A DNA stretch of 64,000 nucleotides, from the NCBI RefSeq assembly GCF_900112815.1, contig NZ_FOND01000007.1, forward strand, positions 1 through 64,000. Direction: 5' to 3'. Below are positions 52,218 through 60,915 of the stretch, in pieces; positions within the stretch are counted from its first letter, which is position 1; each line of letters opens with the position of its first letter. The translations under genes and the position numbers were made by a program. This stretch comes from Blastococcus tunisiensis. Its GTDB lineage: Bacteria; Actinomycetota; Actinomycetes; Mycobacteriales; Geodermatophilaceae. Below the pieces are notes generated by a model. That model was given only the letters and a program-made list of their open reading frames with translations. It was not told where the DNA came from and ran no database searches.

Positions 52218-53149
52218 GCGGGGATCCCGGCGGTCGTGGTGGCAGCGGAGGAGTGGGCGGAGTACTCCACGCTGTCGGCGGTCAAGGTCATGAAGGCGTC
52301 CTCGAGGGAGGACCGGACGAGGGTGAGCTCGTGGAGGAGCAGGCCGCTCTTCCCCACCAGCTCACCGATGGCGGCGGCGTCCAGCCCCTGGACCCGGAGC
52401 TCCTCGTCGTGGACGGCGACCTCCAGCCCCTGACGGAGCAGCAGACCGGCGACCTCGCCGCGCTGCGGGCTGGCCACCCGCACGTAGGAGGTGGCGTGCT
52501 CGGCGATGAACTGCGTCATCGAGCAGTCGGCCAGGATCCGGCCCCGGCCGACGACGACGAGGTGGTCGGCGGTCAGCGCCATCTCCGACATCAGGTGGCT
52601 CGAGATGAACACCGTCCGCCCCTGGGCAGCCAGCTCGCGGGCCAGGTTCCGGACCCAGCGGATGCCCTCGGGGTCCAGGCCGTTGACCGGCTCGTCGAGG
52701 ACGACGACCGGCGGGTCGCCCAGCAGCGCGACGGCGATGCCGAGCCGCTGGCCCATGCCGAGGGAGAACTTGCCGACCCGCTTGTCCGCCACGGCGGTCA
52801 GGCCCACCAGGTCGAGCACCTCGTCGACCCGCGCCCGGGGGATGCCGTTGCTGGCGGCCATCCAGCGCAGGTGGTCGCGGGCCGAGCGGCCCGGGTGCAG
52901 GGCCCGCGCCTCGAGCAGCGCACCGACCTCGCGCAGCGGCGCGGGGTAGTCGGCGTAGCGGCGGCCGTTGACGGTGGCGCTGCCGGAGGTGGGCCGGTCG
53001 AGGCCGAGGAGCATCCGCATCGTCGTCGACTTGCCGGCGCCGTTGGGGCCGAGGAAGCCGGTGACCCGGCCGGGCTCGACGGTGAACGTGATCCCGTCGA
53101 CGGCGGGCTTGGCGCCGTAGATCTTGGTCAGTCCGCGGGCGACGATCAT
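52214..53149 (-). CDS. ABC transporter ATP-binding protein (ABC-2 exporter)
   Basis: 311 residues. Walker A GPNGAGKST, signature FSLGMGQRLGIAVALLG (a common variant of LSGGQ in this group), Walker B VVVLDEPVNGLDPEG and the HLMSEM switch region are present. The C-terminal 80 residues form the DUF4162-like extension. It is the first gene of the exporter operon. This ATPase class often exports antibiotics or acts in regulation. Confidence 0.93.
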   Translation of the reverse strand: MIVARGLTKIYGAKPAVDGITFTVEPGRVTGFLGPNGAGKSTTMRMLLGLDRPTSGSATVNGRRYADYPAPLREVGALLEARALHPGRSARDHLRWMAASNGIPRARVDEVLDLVGLTAVADKRVGKFSLGMGQRLGIAVALLGDPPVVVLDEPVNGLDPEGIRWVRNLARELAAQGRTVFISSHLMSEMALTADHLVVVGRGRILADCSMTQFIAEHATSYVRVASPQRGEVAGLLLRQGLEVAVHDEELRVQGLDAAAIGELVGKSGLLLHELTLVRSSLEDAFMTLTADSVEYSAHSSAATTTAGIPA

Positions 53150-53265
53150 CGGATCGGCCCGTCGGCGTGCGCTGGAGGAGTCATGACAGGAACCCTGTCG
53201 GCCGGGCCCGTCCCGGTACATCGGGGAGCGCCCTGAACGAACCCTGAACGGACCCCGACCGGCGT

Positions 53266-54366
53266 TCAGGCGGTGCGGGGGCGTTCCCCCTGGTCGCGCA
53301 GCAGCCGCCGCAGCGCCCGGGCCGCGGCCTGCCCCGCCCGGTTGGCGCCGATCGTGCTCGCCGACGGGCCGTAGCCGACCAGGTGGACGCGCGGCTCGCC
53401 GGCCACCTGCGTGCCGTCCATGCGGATGCCGCCGCCGGGTGCGCGCAGCCGCAACGGGGCCAGGTGCTGCACGGCGGCCCGGAAGCCGGTGGCCCAGAGG
53501 ATCGCGTCGGCGGGCTGGAACCGGCCCTCGTCGCCGTCCCCGGAGTCCCAGGCCACCCCGTCCTCGGTCAGGCGGTCGAACATCGGCAGCCGCGCGAAGA
53601 CCCCGCGGGCGCGCCCCTCCCGGATGTAGGGGGTGGACACCAGCAGCCCGGTGAGGCCGACGACGCTGCCGGGGCTGCGTCCCTCGCGCACCGCCGCCTC
53701 GACCTTCGCGACCACCTCGCGGCCGACGTCCTCGTCGAAGGGGCCCTCCCGCCAGACCGGCGGCCGGCGGGTCACCCAGGTCGTCGACGCGACCGTGGAG
53801 ATCTCGCCGAGCAGCTGGGTGGCCGAGGCGCCACCGCCGACGACGACGACGTGCCGGCCGGCGAACTCGGCGGGGTCGCGGTAGTCCACGGTGTGCAGCT
53901 GGCGGCCGCGGAAGAGCTCCTGCCCGGGGTAGCGGGGCACGAAGGGACGGGTCCAGGTGCCGGTGGCGTTGACGATCGCGCGCGCCGTCCAGTCGCCGGC
54001 ATCGGTCTCCACGCGGAAGCGGTCCCCGGCGGCGCGGTGGACGGCGCGCACCCGGACGGGGCGGTGGACGGGCAGGTCGAAGTGCCGCTCGTACTCGGCG
54101 AAGTAGGCGGGGACCGACGCCACGGCGGGGGTCGTCGCCTCCGGCTGCTCGAACGGGAGGCCGGGGAGGTCGTGGACGCGGTGCGTCGTCGCCAGGGTGA
54201 GCGACGGCCAGCGGTGCTGCCACGCGCCGCCCGGGGCGTCGTCGGCGTCGAGGACGACGAAGCCGCTGCCCGGGTCGAATCCCTGCCGCGCCAGCGCCCA
54301 CGCCGTCGACAACCCGGCCTGCCCGCCGCCGATGACGACGACGTCGACGTCCCGGTCAGCCCTCAC
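53266..54366 (-). CDS. FAD-dependent NAD(P)-binding oxidoreductase (flavin monooxygenase-like)
   Basis: 366 residues, GTG start. VVVIGGGQAGLSTAWAL is the FAD motif and HVVVVGGGASATQLL the NAD(P) motif; WPSLTLATTHRVHDLPG and ILWATGFRAAV resemble the CzcO/YdhS group. It overlaps the MFS gene before it by 11 bases. The pair may oxidise and move the same compound. Confidence 0.9.
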   Translation of the reverse strand: MRADRDVDVVVIGGGQAGLSTAWALARQGFDPGSGFVVLDADDAPGGAWQHRWPSLTLATTHRVHDLPGLPFEQPEATTPAVASVPAYFAEYERHFDLPVHRPVRVRAVHRAAGDRFRVETDAGDWTARAIVNATGTWTRPFVPRYPGQELFRGRQLHTVDYRDPAEFAGRHVVVVGGGASATQLLGEISTVASTTWVTRRPPVWREGPFDEDVGREVVAKVEAAVREGRSPGSVVGLTGLLVSTPYIREGRARGVFARLPMFDRLTEDGVAWDSGDGDEGRFQPADAILWATGFRAAVQHLAPLRLRAPGGGIRMDGTQVAGEPRVHLVGYGPSASTIGANRAGQAAARALRRLLRDQGERPRTA

Positions 54367-55585
54367 GGTGGCGTGAACGCCGGGGCCGCGCCGCGGCTTC
54401 CCGGGGCCGGACGACGCGGCGCAGCTCCAGCCACAGCCAGCCGGCCAGGGCCGCCGGGACCGCGACGAAGGCGGCGAGCGCGGGCACGGAGCCGAACGTG
54501 GACCCCAGCCAGGCCAGCAGCAGCGGCGTGCCGAAGCCGATGTAGGCGAAGGCGTAGAAGGCGCTGTTCATCGCGCCCCGGGTGGCCGGCGGCGCCAGCC
54601 GGGCGGTGAGCGTGAGCCCGGCGGTCAGGCACAGACCACCGCCGGCCCCCAGCAGCACCGCGGCGGGCAGCAGGAACGGCTCGGACCCCAGGACGACGGC
54701 GACCACCCCGACGGCCTGGCCGGCCGCGCCGAGGGCCATGCCCAGGGGCGCTCCGCGGTCCACGCTGCGTCCCACGCGGGCGGCGACCGCGCTGGCGCCC
54801 AGGGCGAGCCCGCCCAGGAGGCCGGCGTACGCGACGCCGACGCCGTCCGGGACCACGAGCAGCGGCAGCAGGGTCGCCGCGACCGCCGGGAAGGCGAACA
54901 CCCCCAGCGCCGTGGGAGCCAGCAGCGCGCGGAACGGCCGCCGGGCCTCCGGCGGGAGCCCGAGGTGCATCAGCCGGGCCGGCCGGCGCTCGTGCACGGT
55001 CTCGGGGACCAGCCCCAGCGCGGCCAGCCCGGCCACCAGGACGGCGACGTGCACCAGGTAGGGCAGCGCGGTCGGCGCCGGGCCGTACTGGGCCAGCACC
55101 CCGCTCATGGCCGGGGCGATCGCGAAGCCGAGGGACGTCGACACCGCACCGCGGGTGGCCGCCGACTGCTGGCGGTCCGGGCCGGCGAGCTCCTGCAGCC
55201 AGGCGTTCGCGACCGAGAACACCACGCCGGACACCGCGCCCTGCAGCAGCCGGCCGGCGTAGAGGAGCGGCAGGCTCTCCGCGGCGGGGATGAACAGCAG
55301 GGACACCAGCCCGGCGACGATCCCGAACGGCAGGACGAGCGCCCGCCGGCCGAACCGGTCCGACGCGGCGCCGGAGACGCTGAGGGCCAGGATCAGCCCG
55401 ATCGCGTAGCAGCCGAAGATGGCGGTGAGCTCGGCCTCGGAGAGGTCCAGCGTGTCCTGGTAGACCAGCAGCAGCGGCGTGGGCACGTTGGTGCCCAGGG
55501 CCACCGAGAACAGGGCGAAGGTCAGGGCGTCCAGTTGACGCCGGGCGGGGTCCCGGCGAGCCGTCGCCGTCCGCACCGGGGGCAC
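54356..55585 (-). CDS. MFS transporter
   Basis: 409 residues from the GTG at 55585; 55576 is another choice. Twelve hydrophobic segments with SVSGAASDRFGRRALVLPFG in loop 2-3. The upstream part of the frame is low-complexity and overlaps the divergent DUF6394 gene, so it is left out. Co-transcribed with the FAD oxidoreductase. Confidence 0.88.
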   Translation of the reverse strand: MPPVRTATARRDPARRQLDALTFALFSVALGTNVPTPLLLVYQDTLDLSEAELTAIFGCYAIGLILALSVSGAASDRFGRRALVLPFGIVAGLVSLLFIPAAESLPLLYAGRLLQGAVSGVVFSVANAWLQELAGPDRQQSAATRGAVSTSLGFAIAPAMSGVLAQYGPAPTALPYLVHVAVLVAGLAALGLVPETVHERRPARLMHLGLPPEARRPFRALLAPTALGVFAFPAVAATLLPLLVVPDGVGVAYAGLLGGLALGASAVAARVGRSVDRGAPLGMALGAAGQAVGVVAVVLGSEPFLLPAAVLLGAGGGLCLTAGLTLTARLAPPATRGAMNSAFYAFAYIGFGTPLLLAWLGSTFGSVPALAAFVAVPAALAGWLWLELRRVVRPREAAARPRRSRHREG

Positions 55586-55682
55586 GCTACCGGCCCGGGC
55601 GGCGCAGGTCGACGCGTCGCTCCGGGCGCGGAATCCGGGTCGCCGGGCCAAGATCGACGGCAGACCGGCGACGGGAGGGCGC

Positions 55683-56069
55683 GTGAACCTGGAGAAGGTG
55701 GTCTTCGGGTTCTTCGTCGTGCTCGCCGCCACGCTGAACTTCGGGTTCTTCCTGGGCGACATGGACGACCCCAACATGCACGACCGCTACGAGCTGTTCG
55801 CGGCCGTGGTGGTCAACCTGATCGCCACGGTGCTGAAGTTCGGGGACCGGACCCAGGTCGGTGCGGTCCACCTGGCCACCAGCCTGGTCGCCGACCTGCA
55901 GCTGATCGCCGCCTCGCTGGTGCTCGGCTACGCGCTGTACGTCTCCACCGAGGGGCTGACGGCCGGGGCCATGTCCAGCGTCGTCTCGCTGTCCGGGGGC
56001 GCGCTGCTGGCCAACATCATCTCCGTCGTGCTGCTCGTGGTGGAGACGGTCTCCTTCCACCGCGGCTGA
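55683..56069 (+). CDS. DUF6394 membrane protein
   Basis: 128 residues, GTG start. Four hydrophobic segments; begins MNLEKVVFGFFVVLAATLNFGFF. Members are usually found next to TrkA-type channels, as here (12-base gap to the channel gene), so an accessory role in potassium handling is likely but unproven. Confidence 0.82.
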   Translation: MNLEKVVFGFFVVLAATLNFGFFLGDMDDPNMHDRYELFAAVVVNLIATVLKFGDRTQVGAVHLATSLVADLQLIAASLVLGYALYVSTEGLTAGAMSSVVSLSGGALLANIISVVLLVVETVSFHRG

Positions 56070-56081
56070 CCGGGGCGCGCC

Positions 56082-57884
56082 GTGGGCAACCCGCTGCTGG
56101 TCTTCTGGAAGAACATCTTCGGTCAGGACGCCGACGACCGGCGGATCCGCCGGTCCGCCCTCCGCGTCGCCGCCCGCTCGGCCGCGCAGGCCTCGGCCGC
56201 GATCTTCCTGATCCTGCGGCGGATGCGGGCCCCGCTGATCGTGCTGATCGTCATCTTCTCCGTCAGCGTCCTCGGCCTGACCCTCATCCCGGGGCGGGAC
56301 GCCGACGGCGATCCGGTCCGGATGGGCTTCTTCGACGCCTTCTACTTCATGAGCTACACGGCGACGACGATCGGCTTCGGGGAGATCCCGCACACGTTCA
56401 CCTACAACCAGCGGATGTGGGTGACCATCACGATCTACCTCTCGGTGATCGCCGGGGCCTACGCCATCGGCTCCCTCCTGGCGCTCGTCCAGGACCGGGC
56501 CTTCCGCTCGGCGCTGGCGCTGCAGCACTTCCGCCGGAAGGTCGGGCGGCTGCGGGAGCCGTTCCTCCTGATCGCCGGCTACGGCCGGACCGGCGAGCTG
56601 CTCGGCCACTCCTTCGACGCGCTCGGCCGGCGGTTCGTCGTCCTCGACCACGACCCCGAGCGCATCGACGGCCTGGAGCTGGACTCCTACCACGCCGACG
56701 TGCCGGGCCTGACCGCCGACGCCCGCGACCCCGGGCACCTCGCCGTCGCCGGGCTCGGGCACTCCTGCTGCGAGGCGGTCGTGGCGCTCACCGACGACGA
56801 GGAGGCCAACCTCACGATCGTCATGGCCGCCGCCCTGCTGCGCCCGGAGCTGCCGGTCATCGCCCGGGTCACGTCGCGGGCGATCGCCGAACGGATGCAG
56901 GAGTTCGGCGACCCGAGCACCGTCAACGCCTTCGACCGGTTCGGCGACCACCTGCGTCTCGCACTGCGGGCCCCGGCCTCCTACCAGCTGATGACCTGGC
57001 TGGAGAGCGGTCCGGGCGCGGCGCTGCCGGAGCGCGGGGTGCCTCCGCGCAGCGGTCGCTGGATCGTCTGCGGCTACGGCCGGCTCGGGCGGGAGCTGAC
57101 CGCCGACCTCCGCGCCGAGGGCCTCGAGGTCACCGTCATCGAGTCCGGGGGCGCGCCGGTCGAGGACGACGCCGACGTGCTCGTGGCCGACGGCTCCGAT
57201 CCCGAGGTGCTGGCCCTGGCGGACGTCGAGCACGCGGTCGGGCTGGTCGCCGGCACCGACAACGACACCACCAACCTCTCGCTCGTGGCCGCGGCGCGAC
57301 GCAGCAACCCCCGGCTCTTCCTCGCCGCCCGCCAGAACCACACGGCCAGCGCCCCGCTGTTCGCCGCGATGAAGGTCCACGCGCTGCTCGTGCCCGCCGA
57401 GGTGATCGCCCACGAGGTGTACGCGCAGCTGTCCACCCCGCTGCTGTGGCGCTTCCTCCGCCAGCTCCCGGCCAAGGAGGACGCGTGGGCGGCCGACATC
57501 GTCGACCGGCTGACGTCGCTGTGCGGTTCGCACCTCCAGACGCTGTGGAAGGTCCGCCTCACCGCGCAGGAGGCGCCGGCGCTGGAGTCGTGGCTGGCGT
57601 CGGGGGAGGCGCGGCTGGGCGACCTCCTGCGCAACCCGGAGAACCGGGACGAGCCGTTGCACGCGATGGCGCTCCTGGTGCTGCAGGCGGGAGAGGCCGC
57701 GCTCGCCCCGGACGCCGACCACGTGCTGCGCCCGGGCGACGAGCTGCTCCTCGCCGGCCGGGCGGTGGCCCGGCGGGCGCTGGACCGGACCCTCGTCGTG
57801 GACGGCGTCCTCGAGTACGTCGTCACCGGGCGACGGGTGCCGGCCAGCTGGATCTGGCGCCGGCTGTCGCGGTCGGGCCGGTGA
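56082..57884 (+). CDS. Potassium channel with two RCK domains
   Basis: 600 residues. An N-terminal basic helix, two membrane segments around the pore helix, and the selectivity filter TTIGFGE near residue 94. Two TrkA-N (RCK) domains follow with IAGYGRTGELLG near 164 and VCGYGRLGRELT near 328, and the C-terminal part resembles a TrkA-C domain (LRPGDELLLAG). A filter with Phe in place of the usual Tyr is a known variant. Two RCK domains in one chain recall BK-like and GsuK channels. Ligand unknown. Confidence 0.93.
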   Translation: MGNPLLVFWKNIFGQDADDRRIRRSALRVAARSAAQASAAIFLILRRMRAPLIVLIVIFSVSVLGLTLIPGRDADGDPVRMGFFDAFYFMSYTATTIGFGEIPHTFTYNQRMWVTITIYLSVIAGAYAIGSLLALVQDRAFRSALALQHFRRKVGRLREPFLLIAGYGRTGELLGHSFDALGRRFVVLDHDPERIDGLELDSYHADVPGLTADARDPGHLAVAGLGHSCCEAVVALTDDEEANLTIVMAAALLRPELPVIARVTSRAIAERMQEFGDPSTVNAFDRFGDHLRLALRAPASYQLMTWLESGPGAALPERGVPPRSGRWIVCGYGRLGRELTADLRAEGLEVTVIESGGAPVEDDADVLVADGSDPEVLALADVEHAVGLVAGTDNDTTNLSLVAAARRSNPRLFLAARQNHTASAPLFAAMKVHALLVPAEVIAHEVYAQLSTPLLWRFLRQLPAKEDAWAADIVDRLTSLCGSHLQTLWKVRLTAQEAPALESWLASGEARLGDLLRNPENRDEPLHAMALLVLQAGEAALAPDADHVLRPGDELLLAGRAVARRALDRTLVVDGVLEYVVTGRRVPASWIWRRLSRSGR

Positions 57885-57890
57885 GCCCGG

Positions 57891-58121
57891 TCATGCGGGG
57901 GTGCCGTGCAGCGAGATCATCCGGTCGATGACCTCGTGCCAGGCCGCCTGCACGCCCGCCGGCTGGTCGCTGACCAGCGAGGCCACGGCTGCGGCCGTGC
58001 TCCGGCCCTCGCTGACGACGGCGGCGAAACCCAGTCGGAAGAGGAGGTCCCGGATCAGGTCGAGGCCGAGGCCGGCGTCGACCAGGGGACGGATGATCCA
58101 TTCGTGCTGCTGCGGTGACAT
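57891..58121 (-). CDS. Hypothetical protein, 76 residues
   Basis: Starts MSPQQHEWIIRPLVDAGLGLDLI. Helical, no family recognised. The frame upstream runs antisense through the tRNA-Lys fragment, which is a coding artefact, so the ATG at 58119-58121 is preferred. It converges on the channel gene, 6 bases apart. Confidence 0.6.
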   Translation of the reverse strand: MSPQQHEWIIRPLVDAGLGLDLIRDLLFRLGFAAVVSEGRSTAAAVASLVSDQPAGVQAAWHEVIDRMISLHGTPA

Positions 58122-58174
58122 CGGACCCACGCAGCCTCTTCGCGTGCAGGGTCGGATCCGGATGCCCGGAACGA

Positions 58175-58210
58175 CGGAGCGGCCCGATCCTGGTGGATCG
58201 GGCCGCTCCG
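58175..58210. terminator. 16-bp perfect hairpin downstream of the tRNA-Lys 3' end
   Basis: CGGAGCGGCCCGATCC, loop TGGT, GGATCGGGCCGCTCCG. It starts 5 bases beyond the tRNA CCA end (read on the minus strand). Very likely the terminator of the original tRNA gene. Confidence 0.75.
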
Positions 58211-58214
58211 CTGC

Positions 58215-58260
58215 TGGTGCGCCATCAGGGACTCGAACCCCGAACCCGCTGATTAAGAGT
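58215..58260 (-). tRNA. tRNA-Lys(CTT) 3' half, attachment-site remnant
   Basis: The minus strand reads ACTCTTAATCAGC, then a T arm (CGGGG TTCGAGT CCCTG, one G-T pair), the acceptor strand ATGGCGC and an encoded ACCA. This is the 3' half of tRNA-Lys from the anticodon loop on. The D arm and 5' acceptor are missing: beyond 58260 the sequence diverges. A break in the anticodon loop with a recombinase 196 bases away is the usual product of tyrosine-recombinase integration. The intact tRNA or other att site is not found in the window. Confidence 0.82.
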
Positions 58261-58377
58261 CCCAGCATTTGGACGGCATTGAACTTCGATGGCAGGTTCG
58301 TGAAAGTGCAGGTAAGAAGCGTACTGGCCGTTTGGCGGCGTTGATCATCATCGGACGATGTTGGTAGTTTTCTATGG

Positions 58378-58408
58378 GTAAACTATGGCTGAGGGCCGTA
58401 AACTATGG
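58378..58408 (+). repeat. Direct repeats GTAAACTATGG upstream of the integrase
   Basis: Two perfect 11-base copies at 58378-58388 and 58398-58408, spaced exactly 20 bases, in an A+T-rich patch; a shorter CTATGGG lies just before. They could be arm-type integrase sites or a promoter operator. Confidence 0.5.
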
Positions 58409-58455
58409 GCGCTGAGAGCGCTTCCGTGGCGCGACTTCACCTCAGGAGGCCCTTC

Positions 58456-59571
58456 GTGGGACGACCGCACCTGGAGCTCGGGACGCACGGCCGCGTCCGG
58501 ATCTATCGGCAGCCCTCGGGATACCGGGCGACATGTCTCTTCCGGGACTGGGACGGGGTGACTCGGCAGATCGAGCGACAGGCCACGACCAAGGGCGCCG
58601 CCGAGCGGGCCTTGGCCGTGGCGCTACGAGATCGCGGGCGGTCGGGGGGTGCCTTCGGGATTACGCTGGAGACCAAGGTCGCCGACGTCGCGGAGAAGTG
58701 GTTCAGCGAGCTTGAGGGCAAGAGCCCGTCGACCATGCAGGCCTACCGCGATCGGCTCGACCGCCAGGTGCTGCCCGCGTTGGGCGGCGTGCGATTGCGG
58801 GAGGTCACCGTCGGGCTGTTGGATCGTCACCTCACGACCGTCAGAGCAACCCATGGCCCGGCACTGGCCAAGATGACGAAGTCCGTCCTCAGCGGCATCT
58901 GCTCACTGGCCTGTCGCCACGACGCGTTGCAGTCCAATCCCTGCCGGGACGTGGCCCGTATTCCCAGCAGCCCACGGCATACGCCTCGCTCGCTTACGGT
59001 GGTCGAGGTCAAGGCCGTGCGGGCGTGGCTCAGCGGGGATGCGAGGGCGAGTGAACGAGACTTGCCGGAGCTGGTGGCGTTCATGGTGGCCACGGGCCTG
59101 CGCATCGGCGAAGCCTGTGCCATCACCTGGTCCGACGTCGACCTCGACGCCAGCACCGTGACAGTCAGCGGGACGGTGCTCCGCGTCAAGGGTCAGGGAC
59201 TGGTCATCAGTCGACCCAAGTCGGCAGCGGGGGAGCGGGTGCTCGAACTGCCCAGCTGGTGTGTCGAGATGTTGCGACGGCGCGAGGCCTCGACCGGGCC
59301 GGTCTTCCCCGCGCCGCGGAGTCGAAAGCTTCGCGATCCCAGCAACACCCGCCGGGCCCTCCGCGAGGCCTTTCTTCAGATGGGAATGCCGGGGGTCACG
59401 TCCCACGCCTTCCGCAAGACCGTGGCCACGCTCATGGACGAGGCTGGCCTGTCCGCAAGGAGCGCGGCCGACCAGTTGGGGCACGCCAAGCCGTCGATTA
59501 CGCAAGACGTCTACTACGGGCGCAAGCGGCGAGCCACGGGAGCGGCGCAGGTTCTCGAACAGTTGGCCTGA
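58456..59571 (+). CDS. int: Tyrosine recombinase / phage-type integrase
   Basis: 371 residues from the GTG after AGGAGG. Arm-binding N-terminus, SAM-like core-binding domain (TMQAYRDRLDRQVLPALGG) and catalytic domain with Arg in TGLRIGEACAITW, His-x-x-Arg in SHAFRKTVATLMDEAG, LGHA and the Tyr nucleophile in SITQDVYYG. All key residues are present, so it may be active. It is adjacent to the tRNA-Lys half-site and reads away from it, like integrases of actinobacterial integrative elements. Confidence 0.94.
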   Translation: MGRPHLELGTHGRVRIYRQPSGYRATCLFRDWDGVTRQIERQATTKGAAERALAVALRDRGRSGGAFGITLETKVADVAEKWFSELEGKSPSTMQAYRDRLDRQVLPALGGVRLREVTVGLLDRHLTTVRATHGPALAKMTKSVLSGICSLACRHDALQSNPCRDVARIPSSPRHTPRSLTVVEVKAVRAWLSGDARASERDLPELVAFMVATGLRIGEACAITWSDVDLDASTVTVSGTVLRVKGQGLVISRPKSAAGERVLELPSWCVEMLRRREASTGPVFPAPRSRKLRDPSNTRRALREAFLQMGMPGVTSHAFRKTVATLMDEAGLSARSAADQLGHAKPSITQDVYYGRKRRATGAAQVLEQLA

Positions 59572-60014
59572 GACGGTCGTCCGCTTGCTGTTGAACGGGT
59601 TGCGATGCGCAAGCCATGACCGGCGTGCCCAACCGACGCCGTTATTCGGCCGCTGAGCCCGCCGCGAGCGGCCGTGAGGCTTGATGCGCTGCGCGAGCAG
59701 GCCCGCGGCGGCTGCTGACGTATGACGCCGGGCGAGCGCGCTGGCGCACTGCGCGAACGCTCCGGAGGAGCACACAGGCCGGAGCCCGGCGCCGCTCGAA
59801 GCTGTTGACAGCATCCTCCGGTTTTTCTCCTGTTTGCGTGAAATCGCGAGCCCGGGAGTGGCACACAGCGCCCTAGAGAGAGCCGAACGCGACTGGAGAA
59901 AGACAGGAGAAGTGCCGGCAGGCTCGGCATGCGAGGCCGAAGCACGCGCGGTCCGCGTTGCTTCCAGGTCGCCTTCGACGACACCCCGCTGCGACTGCAT
60001 GGAGGGCCTTGGCT
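59572..60014. other. Gene-poor stretch inside the integrated region
   Basis: 443 bases without a supported gene. A TTGACA at 59805-59810 is followed by a pyrimidine run but no convincing -10 box. The short frames here show no recognisable protein. Confidence 0.4.
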
Positions 60015-60230
60015 GTGAACGATGAGATCGCACCGATCGTGGCGGCGGAGCTGCTCACCCTCAACGAGGCAGCCGCCATTCTCCGAGCTCCAGTCGCCAC
60101 GCTGCGCTACTGGCGGCATCTGGGTGTCGGGCCGGACGGCTTTCGCCTGGGTCGACGTGTGGTGTACCGGCGGCAGGACGTGGACCGCTGGGTGGCTGAG
60201 CAACAGCACGCGCAGGCCTTGGGCCGATAG
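60015..60230 (+). CDS. Excisionase-like helix-turn-helix protein
   Basis: 71 residues, GTG start. LLTLNEAAAILRAPVATLRYWRHLGVGPDGFRLGRRVVYRRQDVDRWVAEQQ is the MerR-like fold of excisionases and small phage regulators. It lies 443 bases after the intact integrase, so it may be the matching Xis, which usually is adjacent to Int. Confidence 0.85.
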   Translation: MNDEIAPIVAAELLTLNEAAAILRAPVATLRYWRHLGVGPDGFRLGRRVVYRRQDVDRWVAEQQHAQALGR

Positions 60231-60869
60231 CCACTCTTGCCCGGCCGTAATCCGGAGGGGGGCACCCTCAACGAAGTAGCTCCGCTTCCGCGGCGGAGAG
60301 CGCAGCGGGCGGAACATGGCTAGTCCCTGCCAAGCTCCTCCGGGATGGCGAAGGGACGGTCGCGAGGACTGCCACAACCGGGGGACGCCGAGTACCCGGT
60401 GTTTCCCGTGCGCACCGAGCAGTCCGGACCTCGACGGTCTGGGGCTCGGTGACGTCGTCGAAGAAAGTGCAGCACCCAAGACGGCGCGCGCTCGCGGGAC
60501 AGGGGCAGCGCTTGCCGAACTTCGTTCCTTGACCGCATGTGTCGCCTGGGGATCGTCCCCGAATCGGTCGGGGGAAGATCCACCACAGCCTCGGTGGAGC
60601 GCGCCATTACTGCTCGTCGTCCGTGCCCGCCGCGTGGCCACACCAGGCCGAACGGGACCGGCAGCGTCCGCGTCCAGCGGGGCCGATCCAGGAAGTGTGG
60701 CCGGCGGCCTCGATGCCGGGTGCGACGACCTCGTCCCCATCGAACCGGGCCGCCGCGCCGCGTCCCAGTTCGCCGCCGACGCCTGGATCTATCGTCAGGG
60801 CATGCGCGTGGGCTCCCCGAAGAACTGCGCTTAGATGCACTGGACATTGGGATGCCGCGCGGACCCGAG
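60231..60869. other. Gene-poor stretch before the second tRNA half
   Basis: 639 bases with overlapping open frames on both strands but none with a recognisable domain or strong ribosome site. Probably decayed mobile-element DNA. Confidence 0.4.
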
Positions 60870-60915
60870 GGCTTTTGAGCCGCGGGTTGAGGGTTCGATC
60901 CCCTCGGGGCCCACC
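60870..60915 (+). tRNA. 3' half of a tRNA on the plus strand (isotype uncertain)
   Basis: GGCTTTTGAGCC-like anticodon region, then a perfect T arm GAGGG TTCGATC CCCTC (60889-60905), acceptor strand GGGGCCC, discriminator A and CC. No matching 5' acceptor (GGGCCCC) or D arm lies upstream, so it is not functional. The open frame of the recombinase pseudogene runs antisense through it. It is a second attachment-site remnant, different from the tRNA-Lys one and in the opposite orientation. The loop could be read as TTT (Lys) or TTG (Gln). Confidence 0.72.

Noticed and set aside
58122-58268. N-terminal extension of the 76-residue hypothetical gene through the tRNA-Lys fragment
   Set aside because: The extension is antisense to tRNA sequence, a common false start in actinobacterial annotation.
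60316-60847. Overlapping frames of about 170 codons on both strands
   Set aside because: No family motif, no ribosome site, and composition typical of decayed element DNA.
60840-60915. Considered as a complete tRNA gene
   Set aside because: There is no D arm and no 5' strand able to pair with GGGGCCC; only the 3' half is present.
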